Shown here: positions 1 through 11,651 of the stretch, in pieces | How the letters are laid out: each line of letters starts with the position of its first letter | Numbering within the stretch: the first letter of the stretch is position 1 | Origin: Trebouxia sp. TZW2008 | Lineage: Eukaryota > Chlorophyta > Trebouxiophyceae > Trebouxiales > Trebouxiaceae | Assembly (NCBI GenBank): GCA_002118135.1 | Contig: BDIU01000232.1 | Location: 62,001-126,000 of the forward strand | Direction: 5' to 3' | Length of the DNA stretch: 64,000 nt | Translations under genes and position numbers: made by a program | The notes under the pieces: model-generated | Told to the model about the DNA's origin: nothing | The model's database searches: none | The model's input: only the letters and a program-made list of their open reading frames with translations

Positions 1-1845
1 CGTTTTTGACATCCTCAATGGCTCTATGCTGCTGATGCATGTTTCTGGAGCAAAGTCTCAAAGGTTTCATCAATCAAGAGCTGATTGAATGGCTTCTCAT
101 TGCTTCCAGGCATGTGACACCATTGGTTTGTGTGATGCTCAGCAGAATCATCAATTTGTGCAGCATGGTGCTGCTGCTGCAACCAGTGGTAGTGTCTATC
201 CTCCGTGAATTGTTCTGTGCTCCTATCTTTCAGCAGTGGAATCACATTTGACTCATTTGATCTGCGTGAACGGCTTTCCACTGCCTGCAGGCATGTGCCA
301 CCATTGGTCTGTGTGACGCTCAGCAAATTCCCACACCTGCCCGGAAGCTGCTTGCCCAGGCGCTGATTCAAGCTCAGCAGGCTCAGCAGGTTGATCTGCC
401 AGCTGATCTGTTCCGTCAGCTTGTACCTGCTCAGGAACAGACTGCAGGCAAACTTTCAGAGTCAACGCAGTGCCAGATCTGTGAGATGGCTGTCAACTAT
501 GTCAAGGTATGTTCTGGGTTTGCCTATGTGCATTACAAGCCCTCAGGGTGCTTGCTGTGTTCATACCAAAGACAAGCTTGCAAACCCGTACTTTGGAATG
601 CTGTTTCGCAGTGCCAGTTGCGGCCAAATCAAGCCGAATTTGGGCAGCAGACTAGTGGAATAATGCCTGCTTGCTGTGTACAGGTGGCTCTGGCTATCAA
701 TCAGACTGAGACTCAGATTGAAGACAAGCTGGCTGGTCTGTCAACTTTGTGGAAATGCTGTCCAAACAGTGACAAGTAACAGTCAAGATTATTCCAGAGC
801 AGGGATAAAACGGTACCTGCATGCTTTTTACAGGTGGCTTTGGCTAACAATGAGACTGAGACTCAGATTGAGGACAAACTGGCTGGCCTGTGTGACAGCC
901 TGTCTTTCTTGGGCAGCAGCCAAGCTGTAGTGGACTGTGACAAGATTTCCCAGTTGCCAGACATTTCCTTCACCATCGCTGGCAAGGAGTTTGGCTTGAC
1001 TCCTGAGCAATACATTCTGAAGGTAGGCTTCAGTGCAACAGGCCTCAGCACTCAGAAAGCTTGTGATCAATGCATGTGCGTGACATCTTAGGAGAGACGT
1101 TTGTGTGAGTTGCGGTCTGCCTGCTGAGGGTGATGTCAGGTCGTGGTCGTAGCAAGGCTTGCCCGTCAATACCAACAGCAGACTCACCAAGATGTGTTCC
1201 ATGCACACCGGCCCAGTCATCAAGTCACACATTTCATCCACCTTGCATTGCTGCTTCTCTGTCAGCACTGCTTCTGCACACTACAGATGTGATGGCTGAG
1301 ACAAGCTCGGCTGCTGAATTGTCTCCGGCATTATCACATGCCTTAGTGTCTCAGGTCTGCCTTGAGTATCCTCCAACGTCCTTGGCCTGCTTACTGTCAG
1401 ACTTCAATATCAAAGACTTTGATGTCACGAGCAGTAGGCTACATGCTCTAGAACAGGCACTAGGTGTGGGTGGCTTCTGCGGGTGGCTTATGTGGCTTGC
1501 TGACGTGTGCTTGAGACTCAAAGGTTATTTGGGCCTGAGAGTATCTGCAACACCACTCGCGCCTAAGCTGATGCACAGAATGTAGTCGTTACAGTCGACG
1601 TTGCTGAGGCTGCTGCATCTGTACCAAGCTGGATTCTGACTGAAGCTGTGCCGTAATTGCCGTGTGTTTGGCATGCACTGCAGATTGATGCTGGAGGAGA
1701 GGCACAGTGCATCAGTGGATTCATGGGTCTAGACATTCCAGCCCCTGCTGGGCCCCTCTGGATCCTGGGTGACATCTTCCTTGGAGCATACCACACTGTC
1801 TTTGACTATGGCAATGAGCGTGTGGGTTTCGCTGAGGCAGCTTGA
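1..1845 (+). CDS. Phytepsin-like aspartic protease with plant-specific insert, 3' part
   Basis: C-terminal part of a pepsin-family (A1) protease that works in vacuole or secretory compartments. Exons, all in phase, are 291-506, 834-1022 and 1684-1845 (stop TGA). The first carries IGLCDAQQ and opens the saposin-like plant-specific insert ([12 protein letters not shown]). The second closes the insert (LCDSL, VVDC) and returns to the protease fold ([20 protein letters not shown]). The third has [21 protein letters not shown] and [16 protein letters not shown], the usual C-terminus. The catalytic DTG and DSG motifs would lie 5' of the window, so activity cannot be judged. No earlier exon is resolved in 1-290. 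Decoy copies of the first two exons lie just upstream of each (109-205 and 684-779) and a copy of the tail follows the stop. The family call is firm; the splice sites are inferred. Confidence 0.86.
109..779 (+). repeat. Degraded upstream copies of two phytepsin exons
   Basis: Position 109 follows an AG and reads [12 protein letters not shown], nearly the start of the real exon at 291 ([12 protein letters not shown]). It then diverges and stops at 206-208. The intron end before each copy is also similar. Position 684 reads [19 protein letters not shown], the same as the real exon start at 834 apart from two residues, but lacks the following Cys and stops at 777. Both are acceptor-side partial exon duplications placed before the intact exon. 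Confidence 0.8.
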
Positions 1846-1867
1846 AGCCTCCAACAAAGCAGCTTAG

Positions 1868-1975
1868 CATGTTTCTAGAGCCTATCAAAACTGTTCTTGA
1901 CTATGGCAACAAGCATGCGGGCTTTGCTGAGGCATTGCAGCCTTGCTCAATCTCTGACAAAGCATGTTTGCATGT
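1868..1975 (+). repeat. Tandem copy of the phytepsin gene tail
   Basis: The segment around 1888-1940 reads TVLDYGNKHAGFAEAL, matching the last codons of the protease ([16 protein letters not shown]). The following non-coding bases also match the first 3'-UTR copy, including an AACAAAGCA/GACAAAGCA word and the text around gcatgttt. The duplication crosses the stop codon and probably lies in the 3' UTR. Confidence 0.7.
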
Positions 1976-2901
1976 CAATTGAGCCTCCTGGCCCAGCGGT
2001 GTCAAAGCTGTTCTGCTTGGGACTGCACAATGCAAATGCTGCTTGTGTCACAAGTTGAGACTGTCAAGCATCTATAAAAGTTGTAGTGTGTGTTGTGTTG
2101 CTTTGTGCCAAACAATGGAGAGCTAGGCAAGCTGCAACTGTGCAAGACAATGAGGGTTAGCAGGGATGCGGTTATTTGCATGTCATATTGTACAATGAAT
2201 TTTGTGAACCAGACATGCTGTCTGCACAATGCCAACGGCATGGACATTGCTCTCAGTAAAAATGTGCCCGTTTGTATAGCATCATCCAAAAATACAGACA
2301 TTCAATATTACGAGTGTGCTGATCATTGTTGCATGTTGCTCCAGATCGTGCTTAAAAAACCGGCGATAACAAGGCACTCATGTGTATAGATCAGCACCTT
2401 CAATTTCGAGCTACATTATCAAGCTTGCGAAACTGTCTTGGTGTTCTGGATCAACCAGCGCAGAGCCAGATTTGACAGTCAGTCAGCAGGCTAGGGCGAT
2501 GAGAGATGCATTTTGCAGCGTTTCGGAATGACGTGCGAGCGGCGGGTTGCTAAGCTGAGCGTTTCGGAATTACGTGCGAGCGGCGGTGAGGAGGATCCGA
2601 CGTACAGCTGCCATGCTGACTGTGGCGGTTCATTTGCAAAGTACTGAGCATGACTCATGCAACTTTTACGAGACGTCCAGGGATGAGATCACTGTGACCT
2701 AAGCTCAAGCTCGTCTGCGATGCGAAGCCTGCCTCGAGCCTGCCTGCACCTTCATTCATCAAACACTTCAGCCGCTTGTACACATCGCCTTGGCACAGCA
2801 AACGTCGCACGCAGCTCGATCTGCCTACTCACTCCATCTCCTCGGGAAGTCTCGCTGCATAGCGACCTTCTGTTCACTGTAGATAGTCATTTGTTGTGAC
2901 A
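1976..2901. other. Intergenic region, protease to aldo/keto reductase
   Basis: No exon chain or RNA gene is recognisable here. The only clear structure is a pair of 29-bp direct repeats at 2517-2586, described separately. The last 300 bases should hold the promoter and 5' UTR of the downstream reductase. Confidence 0.6.
2517..2586 (+). promoter_or_regulatory. Two 29-bp direct repeats upstream of the reductase
   Basis: Copies at 2517-2545 and 2558-2586 (period 41 bp) differ at one base: AATGACGTGCGAGCGGCGG versus AATTACGTGCGAGCGGCGG. One carries a TGACGTG core like bZIP/CRE sites. They lie about 320-385 bp before the reductase ATG and are more GC-rich than their surroundings. A role as duplicated promoter elements is inferred from position only. 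Confidence 0.45.
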
Positions 2902-5900
2902 ATGGCGCCAAGCAACCTTCCCGTCCGTCCACTTGGCAAGCAAGGCTTGCATGCAGCTGCTCAAGGACTGGGATGCATGAGCTTGTCCAAGGGCATGTAT
3001 CACGACGAGAGCCAGCTCCCGCCTGAAGAAGACAGGATCGCACTCATACACAAGGCTTTCGACAGCGGCGTGACTTTGCTGAGCACAGCAGATCTCTATG
3101 GCCCATACGACAACCATGTGCTGATCGGTAAGCAACTTGGGCGTAAACTGCGTGCACATGCGCCGCAAACGCTGTCGGTACCTATGCATGCGCGCATTCA
3201 AGCCTCACTTTAGTTGGGCATTGCTGCTGCATCAACTACAGATCTTTCCAAAAGAAGACCAAAGACCTTGTGATTAGAGCTGTGTGCATTTTTTGTGGCA
3301 GGCAAGGCTATCAAAAACTATCCCAGAGAAAAGGTCCTCATTGCCTCAAAGTTTGGAGCAATGAAGACTGAGGGCAAGTATGTGATGGACTCTAGCCCTG
3401 ACAATGTCCGAAAGTCTCTGGAAGGGGCCTTGCAGCGCATAGGTGTCAACTACATTGACTTGTATATTCTGCGGAGCAAGGACCAGAACATCCCCATTGA
3501 AGACACAATCAAGGTCATGGCGGTAAGTAAATAATCATTGTTGATTGCTGCGGGCAACAGCCAACATGCGTGGGGTGTGTTGCATGTACATTCGTTGTGT
3601 TGTCGTGAGGTTGGGCAGCATTCAGAGCTCGTGCAGAGCATGTCGTAGGCTGTTGCAAGGTCTGCCAAGCTCACACTGCTGTTTTATCTCTTTTTGCATT
3701 TTCATCAAGTCTGCATCAGTACGTCCTGCCTACTTGCTTGCCCCGGTAAACCGTCACACCGTCCAACTCTTGCAGGGCATATGACTGCATGTCACATGCC
3801 TCCAATTGTTGCATGTTGCCAGCAAAGCAGCATGCCATTGCAAAGCATTTATGTTCTTAGTCATCTTGCTGAGGGCATGCAGCCATGTTCTCTTCATAGA
3901 TTGAAGATGAGCCCCCAGTGTTGCTGCTAAGAGCATGCAGCCATCATATGATCTCTCCACAGTTCCGCAAGTTGAAGATGTGTCCCCAGTCATGTTGCTG
4001 AGGACATGCAATATTGTTCTGTACAGGAACTCAAGAAGGAAGGCAAGATTAAGGGCATTGGTCTGTCAGAGATCTCACCGGCTGACATCAGGAGGGCGCA
4101 TGCAGTGCACCCTATTGATGCTGTTGAGATGGAATGGTCCTTGTTCACACGTGATGCTGAGGTGCTAATCTGCTTCCTGAATCGCCATGTTATGCTGTGC
4201 GTGCATGTCATGACATAGTGCTGTTGAGATGAAATGGTGCCTGTTCACTGGTGATGCAGAGGTACCAGGATTGCTTTAGTACATTGCACTATGCTGTGAT
4301 GTGCCTGCATGTTGTAAGTCACTGTTTGACGTGGAACGGTCTCTGTCTACTTGTGCAGAGGTACCAAGCTACCATCGTGCTATGCTGTGTTATACCTGCA
4401 CGTCATGGCCCACTGCTGGTGGGTTGGATTGGTTGTTATTCATCGAGATGCAGAGGTGCTGCAACACCTGCTCTGCGCTGCTCTGCGCTGCTCTGCGCTG
4501 CTATGCGCTGCGCTGTGCTGTGCCTATGCCTATGCCTATGCCTATGCCTATGCCTATGCCTATGCCTATGCCTATGCCTATGCCTATGCCTATGCCTATG
4601 TCGTGCAATGCCTGCATGACGTGACTCACTGATGATGATGTGCATGTGGCTCAGGTTTCAGTCTGACAAATGTTTCTACTGATTTTACAACCGGCATGCT
4701 CTCCGCATACCAGGAACTGGACACAGTGCTCATCACTTGCTTTTGATAAGAAAGTACCTTGACCATCCGTTGCGAAAAGAGTTCATTTGTATCCATTGTT
4801 AAGGGGATTTGATGTCTATAAATCCTTACAATGGTTTCTGTGCAGGCAGATTTGGTGCCCACATGTCGAGAGCTGGGCATTGCATTCCTTGCTTACAGTC
4901 CTTTGGGTCGTGGTCAGTTGACTGGCGTGCTCAACATGGCTAACCTCAGTCCAGGCGACTTCAGAAACCACTCCCCTCGCTTCTCAAAGGAAGCCTTGGA
5001 AGAGGTGAGTTGTCCGCACTTTTCTATCGTGGGCCATTCACAGGCAAGCCAACATGCATCACCGTTGCAAAGATACGCAAGACACAGGTTTGGCTTAGAC
5101 AGTTCACATCGCTTATTTGGACATTGTGCACATACCGCCGCCGCAACTAAGCACATTTGTTATGGCAAGAGTGCAACACTTGGTCGTGTGCAAACTGATG
5201 ATGATGATGCATACATGCACTTGCAAAAGTGCTGCATGATGTCAAACGCATTATATTGGGACCACCAGTCAGGCTGTGATGCGGCACATGCACGTGCCGA
5301 AGAGAATATTCCTTGCTTTTTATGCCATCAGCAGACCTTTAAGGAAGCCACATGTCATTCATTGCCAAGGGGTACATGTCATTTTGCACCAGCAAGCAGC
5401 CGGGCTGCTTTTACTCACACAAGCTCCCATTACAATGTCTAATGTGCAAATTCCTTCTTTCTCTTTCCTTGTTGTTGCAGGCAATTGCATGCTTGCTGCT
5501 GTTGTTTATATGTTGCCATAAGTCCAATTATGTTATTGTTGTTGCAGAATCAGAAGTTTGTGGACAAGCTGAAGCAGCTGGCAGAAAAGAAGGGGTGCAA
5601 GCCAGGCCAACTAGCCCTTGCTTGGGTGCACCACCGAGGTGATGATGTGTTTCCGATCCCAGGGACCAAGAATATCAAGTACCTGGAGGAGAACATTGCT
5701 GCTTTCCAGATCAAACTCAGCAAGCAGGAGTTGGCGGAGCTGGAAGAAGCCGTACCTCACGATGATGTAAGCTACAAGAATGTTCTAGCATGTCTTCTGA
5801 TCTCAGCCTGCACAATGAGCTATTGCTTTGAACCGAAGGCTGTAGCTCACAGGGTTGTAGGTTGCATGAATTGCTTCTGCATGCCTTCTGGTCTCAGCCT

Positions 5901-6522
5901 GCAGGTTGAGCTAGCATTTCAATTAGGCTGTCCTGTCTGAGGTACAGCCTCGTAATGATGCAAGTTGCAGGACATGCCTTTGCATGCCTTGTGATGTCAG
6001 CTTGCAAGTTCAGTTAGTGCATTCATCAGAAATGGGTGTAACTCACAATGATGTAAGTTGCAAGATATATGTCAGCATGCCTTCTGGTCTCAGCTTGCAA
6101 GTCTAGTTGACGTCAGCATTCAACTTTAGTTGGTGCCTTCATCAGGTATGGCTGTAGCTCACAGTGATGTAAGTTGCAAGACATGCTTTGCATGCCTTCT
6201 GTTTTCAGCTTGCACAATGACCAGGTACACAGCAGCAAAGTATGCATGCATGTGTATGTGCCTTGCACGCCTCAGTGTATGCTGCCAAGTAGCCAGCAAC
6301 CCACTTCGTCCTGTTTACAATGGCTCTGATGCTCTCTAGAATGTGGAGTTATGCTCTGGAATGTGGAGATAGCATATTCATTTCCGTGAATTGCAAGTGC
6401 GGGGCAGAGGTATTGCACGTTCTTTTGCTACTTGTAATGCTATTTCTACCACACTGCAGGTGGCAGGCGAGCGCTATCCAGGCATGCAGTTTGCGACCTT
6501 TCACTATGCCAAGAAGGACTGA
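2902..6522 (+). CDS. Aldo/keto reductase, plant auxin-induced/perakine-reductase type
   Basis: Six exons join in phase to 340 aa: 2902-3127, 3302-3522, 4027-4161, 4846-5004, 5548-5766 and 6460-6522 (TGA). The first ATG with a family-like N-terminus ([15 protein letters not shown]) was chosen. Family signatures are [20 protein letters not shown] (tetrad Asp and Tyr), VLIASKFG (tetrad Lys), [54 protein letters not shown] and the tail [20 protein letters not shown]. The enzyme should be a cytosolic NADPH-dependent carbonyl reductase. The catalytic His expected after YIDLYYQ is absent; the sequence reads [11 protein letters not shown], so His is replaced by Arg. Introns 3 and 5 contain tandem copies of the preceding exon end and its donor. 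Confidence 0.9.
4117..4460 (+). repeat. Donor-side copies of reductase exon 3
   Basis: The exon end encoding [13 protein letters not shown] plus GT donor (4117-4163) recurs in degraded form near 4216-4264, 4324-4364 and 4430-4458. Each copy keeps a form of gatgcagagGT, and the intervening intron text (tatgctgtg...gcatgtcatg) also recurs. The period is about 100-110 bp and the intact copy comes first. Confidence 0.78.
4471..4600. repeat. CTGCTCTGCG repeats and (TGCCTA)n microsatellite
   Basis: A short run of a 10-base unit at 4471-4515 is followed by about 13 perfect copies of TGCCTA at 4521-4600. It lies inside intron 3 of the reductase. It creates long but meaningless open frames in both directions (PM, AY, CL and RH dipeptide runs). 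Confidence 0.92.
5745..6215 (+). repeat. Donor-side copies of reductase exon 5
   Basis: The end of exon 5 (CCTCACGATGAT followed by GTAAGCTACAAG) recurs about four times in the intron, near 5838, 5941, 6035 and 6148. Typical copies read gtagctcacagtgatGTAAGTTGCAAGAcatgc, some with a perfect donor consensus. The downstream words cttctg-tctcagc-tgca also recur. The period is about 95-110 bp. Confidence 0.8.
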
Positions 6523-7452
6523 CCCACACATGGTCGTGGCAGCTCAGACCATCAGCCTAGCTAGCATGAGGGAACGGCCTGTACAATGTGCTCATGGGTA
6601 CATGTCTTTTCAGGCGTGTTCGTTCATTTATCAAGCATTTACAGATGATATGCTGATGGTGATTAAGGCTGCAGCTCAAAAGCCTAGATATCAGATCTGT
6701 AGACAAGCAAGCAAGCAAACAAGCAAGCAAGCAAACAAGCATTGCAGCAAGTTCTTTCATGCGGCCTCTAGAAACCACTCACTCTGCTAAAGCTAGCTAG
6801 TCTGTACATCGTTGCAGAGCCATGATAGCATGCGCATGTAACAACTGCCCCCAGTGAGACTTGCGGCTGCAGGCATATGCCATCAGTGATGCATAATCAC
6901 AAATGATTCGCATGCCGTGGGTCTTGCTTATACATGACGCGCCTCTATGAAACTGCTGCAAGCTTGCTTGCTCCACAGCTTGAACGCACAAGTGCCATTC
7001 GGCGGTGGCATCATTCACACCGGCTGCTATGGACACTGCAACACTGACTGCAATAATCGCTCTTGACATTGGAGTTTTCAGACTCAGAGGTCACTTGGGC
7101 ATGAGAGTTGGCAAGGGCGCCTGAGGCTTAGGGCAAGGCAAATAAGGCTTAAGTAGCCGCCCTTCGCCCTCAGCCCCTTCCGATGGTCAAACTTGCCCGG
7201 CATGAAAAACGTGCAAAACCCGAGTTGATCTCAACGGCGCAGTCATAGCCGATAGCCCCGTGCCCATTTCAACAGCCGGACACACGTTTCCAGGAAACAA
7301 CTTTCACAGATCGCTCACACTTACGCTTGCACACGCAAACCTCTGGTGTGGCAAGGCGACGTGTTTGACTTCGACCATCAGTCTTACCGCAGCGTTTGTA
7401 GAGGTCACTAGGGCCGTGTCAAGGTCAACGCGACCTTGCGACACCGATCTTC
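6523..7452. other. Intergenic region upstream of gamma-glutamyl hydrolase
   Basis: No supported exon. An AAGC/AAAC microsatellite lies at 6704-6741, just past the reductase gene. The segment 7090-7450 is more GC-rich than its surroundings and presumably holds the promoter and 5' UTR of the next gene; no core element is obvious. Confidence 0.55.
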
Positions 7453-10418
7453 ATGTCCCGAGTCAGTTCAGCTGCAGCACTTGTGTTTGTGCTGGTATCT
7501 TTTGCCGTGGGGGCAAGTGCTTTGCCGCGTATCCAAATCTTTTCTTCGGCCAGCGACGCCGTTGTCGAGCCCTCGTCATCCTTGGTTGATGCGGACGACA
7601 TCGTCGTACCAGATCCTGTCCAATACAAGAACCCCAAGCCTCTGATCGGCATATTGTCTCAAGCGTGCCACTACTGCCCGGGAAAGTAAGCTTGCGCGGA
7701 CCGGCCTGTACGACCTTGCTCTGCAATATTGACAGGCAGGCAGCTCAATAGTGGTGATGCAGGTCCTATGTGGCTGCTGCCTACGTCAAGTGGATTGAGT
7801 CTGCTGGAGGGAGAGCTGTTCCTATCAGGTAATATCACTATAGTCTTCATATTCTGCAGTCAAGCTTTTGCAACATGTCAGAACACAGACAATGCATCAG
7901 AAGCTGTGCGTATGCTTGTGCTGGTAGCTGATAACAAGGCGCTGCTTATGACTTCAATGTAGGTTCTACGAGAGTGAAGAGGAAAGACACAGGTTGTTCA
8001 GGTCAATTAATGGTGTGATTTTGCCGGTCAGTATGCTAGCTTGCTGCTAGGCTGCAGCAAATGCATATGTCTGGGCTTTAACCGCATATCTCCATATGCA
8101 TTGATCCTCATTGCTTGCAATCAAGGCAATGCTACAGTAAGAAAGCATGTAAATTGTGTCATCTACAGCAAAAGCTGTCTCGATGATCATGTCTGAGCTG
8201 AAAGGAGCATGACCAAGCTGGTCAAAACCTTTGAGTCAAATGGTGACACGGCCATTGATCAGTTGTCTTACTGCTGTGCATCCCATGATCCCAGAATGGC
8301 AGTTCAATGTTAACCAGGGCGCTCTTTGCTGACGCAGGGTGGCTTGACAGATCTGTGGCTGGATGACCCGTATGTTTTGGCTGCTAAAAAGCTCATTGAG
8401 TGGGCTACTGCTGAGAATGAGGCAGGAGAAGTGTTCCCTGTAAGTGCTCGCAGCCATGTGCATTGCGCTCCACATCCTGCACAGCAAGCCTGCTGTTGGA
8501 CAGTATGTTACGCATGCTTTCTGTGTACTTTCTGTTTCACGAGTCTAGAGCAATCATTGCAAGAGTTTGCATATATACTATACCTGTGTATGAGCTGCAT
8601 GATTGCGACAGGTTGGTGTGCTATCAAATGATGATTGTTTGAACCCCAACTTTTGTGTACAATTCACGTCTTCAAGCATTAGCAGTTTTATGCATACAAC
8701 ACAATGATGCTGTGCAGGTTTGGGGCACTTGCTTGGGGCACCAGCTGCAAATGATTTTGACAGCCAATGTGGACTTCAATGACTTGCTAATCACAACAGA
8801 TGCAGTGGTAAGCCTCTTGGTCATCATTTCAACGCTACCCCTCCTTGGCATGCAAGCAAATTGAGCACACAGTACAATCCAAAAGCTCCTGTGAAGCGTT
8901 CTGTTCCCGTGTATGTTCAACATCACAGCTGTGTGCCTTGATGCCCCACATCTGATTGGTATTTATTCGACAACTGCTAGGCAGGCCCAGCTCGGCACAT
9001 AAGTGTACATCTGGGTCGTGGTGTGCTTGATGACTGTACGTCTGTTTTTGTCATGAAGCGCCTTTGTCATGAGGCAGCTGGTCAAAGCTGCAGTTTGGGC
9101 ACCTTGCATCCCCTTGATGACTGTATGTCTGTCAATGTCATGAAGCGCCTGGTTCAAGCTGCAACTTTTGTGTTTTGCAGGCCCATCCCTCCACACTAAA
9201 CTGGTATGGAGAATCCAATTACAGCAGGCTCTTCAAAGAAATGAACGTAAGGACATGCTTTCATTATTCTGATGCGCCAGTTTGTATTGAATGCGTGACT
9301 GAGATCACGAGTCTGTATGGTTCTTTGACCTGTCTACAGAGGCATCATCTGCTCTTGATCTAGCTTGCATGAGTTGGCATTGATCAGAAACATGCTTTTT
9401 GTTGACACGACAAACCAGTTTCAACAACGCAGGCAAAGAGAACACAAGAAAACACCTTGAAAAGCATTCTGACAGAGTGCATAAAATGCATTCAGCTCAC
9501 TGATAATGGCATATTGCATTGCAGCCTGAGCTGAAGGCCAAATTGGCTGACCCTCGCTACAACATTTCTATGGAGAATCATGAGTTTGGCGTGGCTCCAG
9601 AAGCATTCACCAAATGGATTGTGCTGAACGACACCTATGACATTCTGAGCACATCTAAAGACAGGTAAGCAGGAAGTCTGTGGAGCCATGTTCAATGGTA
9701 GCATCTTGCACGGCATCTCTGCAGGACGTGCTGTGACATCTTAATGCACAGCTTACCTGGACATTGTTTCTTTTTGTAGCAATGCGTGTTGACCCCTCAA
9801 GCGTTGCACCGCTTCCGGCTGACTGTTGCAGTCCCTCTGCTTGGTCTGTGGATGTTGTGGCAATGTTCTTACAACAGCCCTACATATCGTGCACGTTGTG
9901 CTGTTCTGCATTGACCTGTGTTCTGGGAGCACAGACACATTCAAAGAAATTCTGGCCATCTATGCTGTGAAGCAGCACCTAGCCAATTGGCGTGACAATT
10001 GGCATGGCCTGCACCTCATATGCTGCTTTGACAGACTCTCGCTGTCACCTGCAGGAATGGCGCTGAGTACATCTCAACAATTGAGCACATCAAGTACCCC
10101 TTCTTTGGAACCCAATGGCACCCAGAGAAGCCCCCTTATGAATTCTCCCTAGACAACATTCCCCACTCCAGAGATGCTGTTCATGTCAGCCAACATTTGG
10201 CAGATGTCTTTGTGGACTACGCTCGACATTCGTCTCACAAGCCTGAGTCAAAAGAAGAGGAGCTTGCTATGCTGATCTACAACTATGATGCCTACTTCAC
10301 AGCAAGAGACATTGTGATGGAGCCAAGCTATGATGGCCCAGACATCACTTATTTCTTCGACCCTCAGGAAGATATTGACGTCAAGTTGCCTGCTGTCAAA
10401 TTGGGTGTAATGGCATAG
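7453..10418 (+). CDS. GGH: Gamma-glutamyl hydrolase (folate conjugase)
   Basis: Cleaves poly-gamma-glutamate tails from folates, normally in vacuole or secretory space. Eight exons join in phase to 374 aa: 7453-7685, 7763-7828, 7963-8026, 8338-8439, 8718-8807, 9181-9246, 9525-9664 and 10055-10418 (TAG). Residues 1-23 look like a signal peptide (basic start, AAALVFVLVSFAVGASA). Family landmarks are KPLIGILSQACHYCPGK, YVAAAYVKWIESAGGRAVPI, INGVILPGGLTDLW, the nucleophile Cys in VWGTCLGHQLQMI, the HPSTLNWYGE stretch, and TQWHPEKPPYE with the catalytic His/Glu. All key residues are present and the length suits a plant-like enzyme with an acidic C-terminal extension. The start is the only ATG that gives a signal peptide in frame. 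Confidence 0.92.
9020..9180 (+). repeat. Intronic tandem duplication in GGH
   Basis: Two copies of a segment of about 85 bp containing cttgatgactgta-gtctgt and gtcatgaagcgcct lie at about 9027-9100 and 9112-9176, directly before the exon at 9181. Only intron sequence and the run-up to the acceptor are duplicated. Confidence 0.65.
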
Positions 10419-11651
10419 GGCAGTGCCTTCTGGTTTCTAAGCAGGGCTGCAGCTGCAGTAACAAATGGCGAAGCAAAATAAACGATTTCGTACAGCCTAG
10501 TACGGATGCATGGCAGCATTTCTGATGCATGAGGTGAGGATTTAGTACTGGCAATGAATTCTGTTTTGGCATTTTTCAAGGACTGATTTTGGACAGTATG
10601 CGAATGCTGAATACGTTGACAATTCCTGTCTGCTGGTCTGTCTTCCTAAACACTGCATTGTTGTCAGCAATTATGCTGCTCTGAAACTGTTGTCTTGGTC
10701 GTGAGCCTGCAAATGGAACATAGGTGTGCATACAGTAGATAGAATTTCACGAGATAACCTGAAAGGCTGCATAAGCCTCACTTAGCAAATCTTAATTCAT
10801 TCCGGTTCCCATGCAGCTGTACCTGAGGGTTGTTGTGATGGCCAACGCTCGTTGGTTGCGGTTGATGCTTCATTTTTTGCTTGACATGAGCCTGCTCAGT
10901 TTGATGCAGCTGCATGCACTTTGCCAACAACAGATGGTCACTCTGCATCTGCGGCACTTGCAACCAGCCCGAATGTGTCTGTAACAGTAATTCAAAATGT
11001 CACAGTTCTTGACTCAGATGTGTCGACCACACAGCACGCTTAGACATTATTTTCGAGGCTACACAGCAATCAGCTGCGCACCATTTCTGGGGACATCGTG
11101 TTGACACAACACAGAGGAACAGAAGCCACCAAAATGCAGTAACGTTTCTTTCGCTGTAATTGGCTAAAGTCTGCATAAGCAGGGCAGAACCAAAAGAGAG
11201 GTTTTCAATAGCCAGTACGTGGTGTTTTTTAATGTTATGACGCACAAGTCCTCAGCTTTGTGCAAGCCAACTCAAAACCTGCCAGCTGCTGACAGAAAGG
11301 TACAGGCGCACCCTCTCTCAGAGTTTTGTCAGTTTGTGCCTGATTGGTTGTTACATAACCATGACCAATGCTGCAAAATGTCAGTAGAACGTTTTGGCAC
11401 CTCAGAGACTGATTTGTGTAGTCTTGATCACAGTCAGCAGCTGAGCATGCTGGGTTCACGCTGCTTCCTCTGTCTGGACATAAAGAATGAGCTCCAGCAA
11501 TGGCACAGTGCCAATTGCCAACACCTGTGTGTTCAAAGACAAGAATTGGCAATGCTTTCAGGGAGCAAATTCACTGATGACACAGCCTTTCCACTGCCAC
11601 TCACTGATGGCACAGCCTTTCAATCACAGCCTTTCTACTGCCACCTATGCG
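10419..11651. other. Convergent intergenic region
   Basis: Lies between the 3' ends of GGH (+) and the small minus-strand gene. It holds the UTRs and otherwise non-coding sequence; I see no exon, RNA gene or strong repeat beyond a short duplicated word (cactgatggcacagcctttc) near 11572-11625. Confidence 0.5.

Noticed and set aside
1130..1585. Plus-strand open frame of 151 codons starting [12 protein letters not shown], superficially like a histone start
   Set aside because: It lies in an intron of the phytepsin-like gene, has no histone fold or other domain, and the flanking exons join without it.
4251..4645. Long overlapping open frames on both strands with PM, CL, AY and RH dipeptide repeats
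   Set aside because: They are all translations of the (TGCCTA)n microsatellite; none has domain content.
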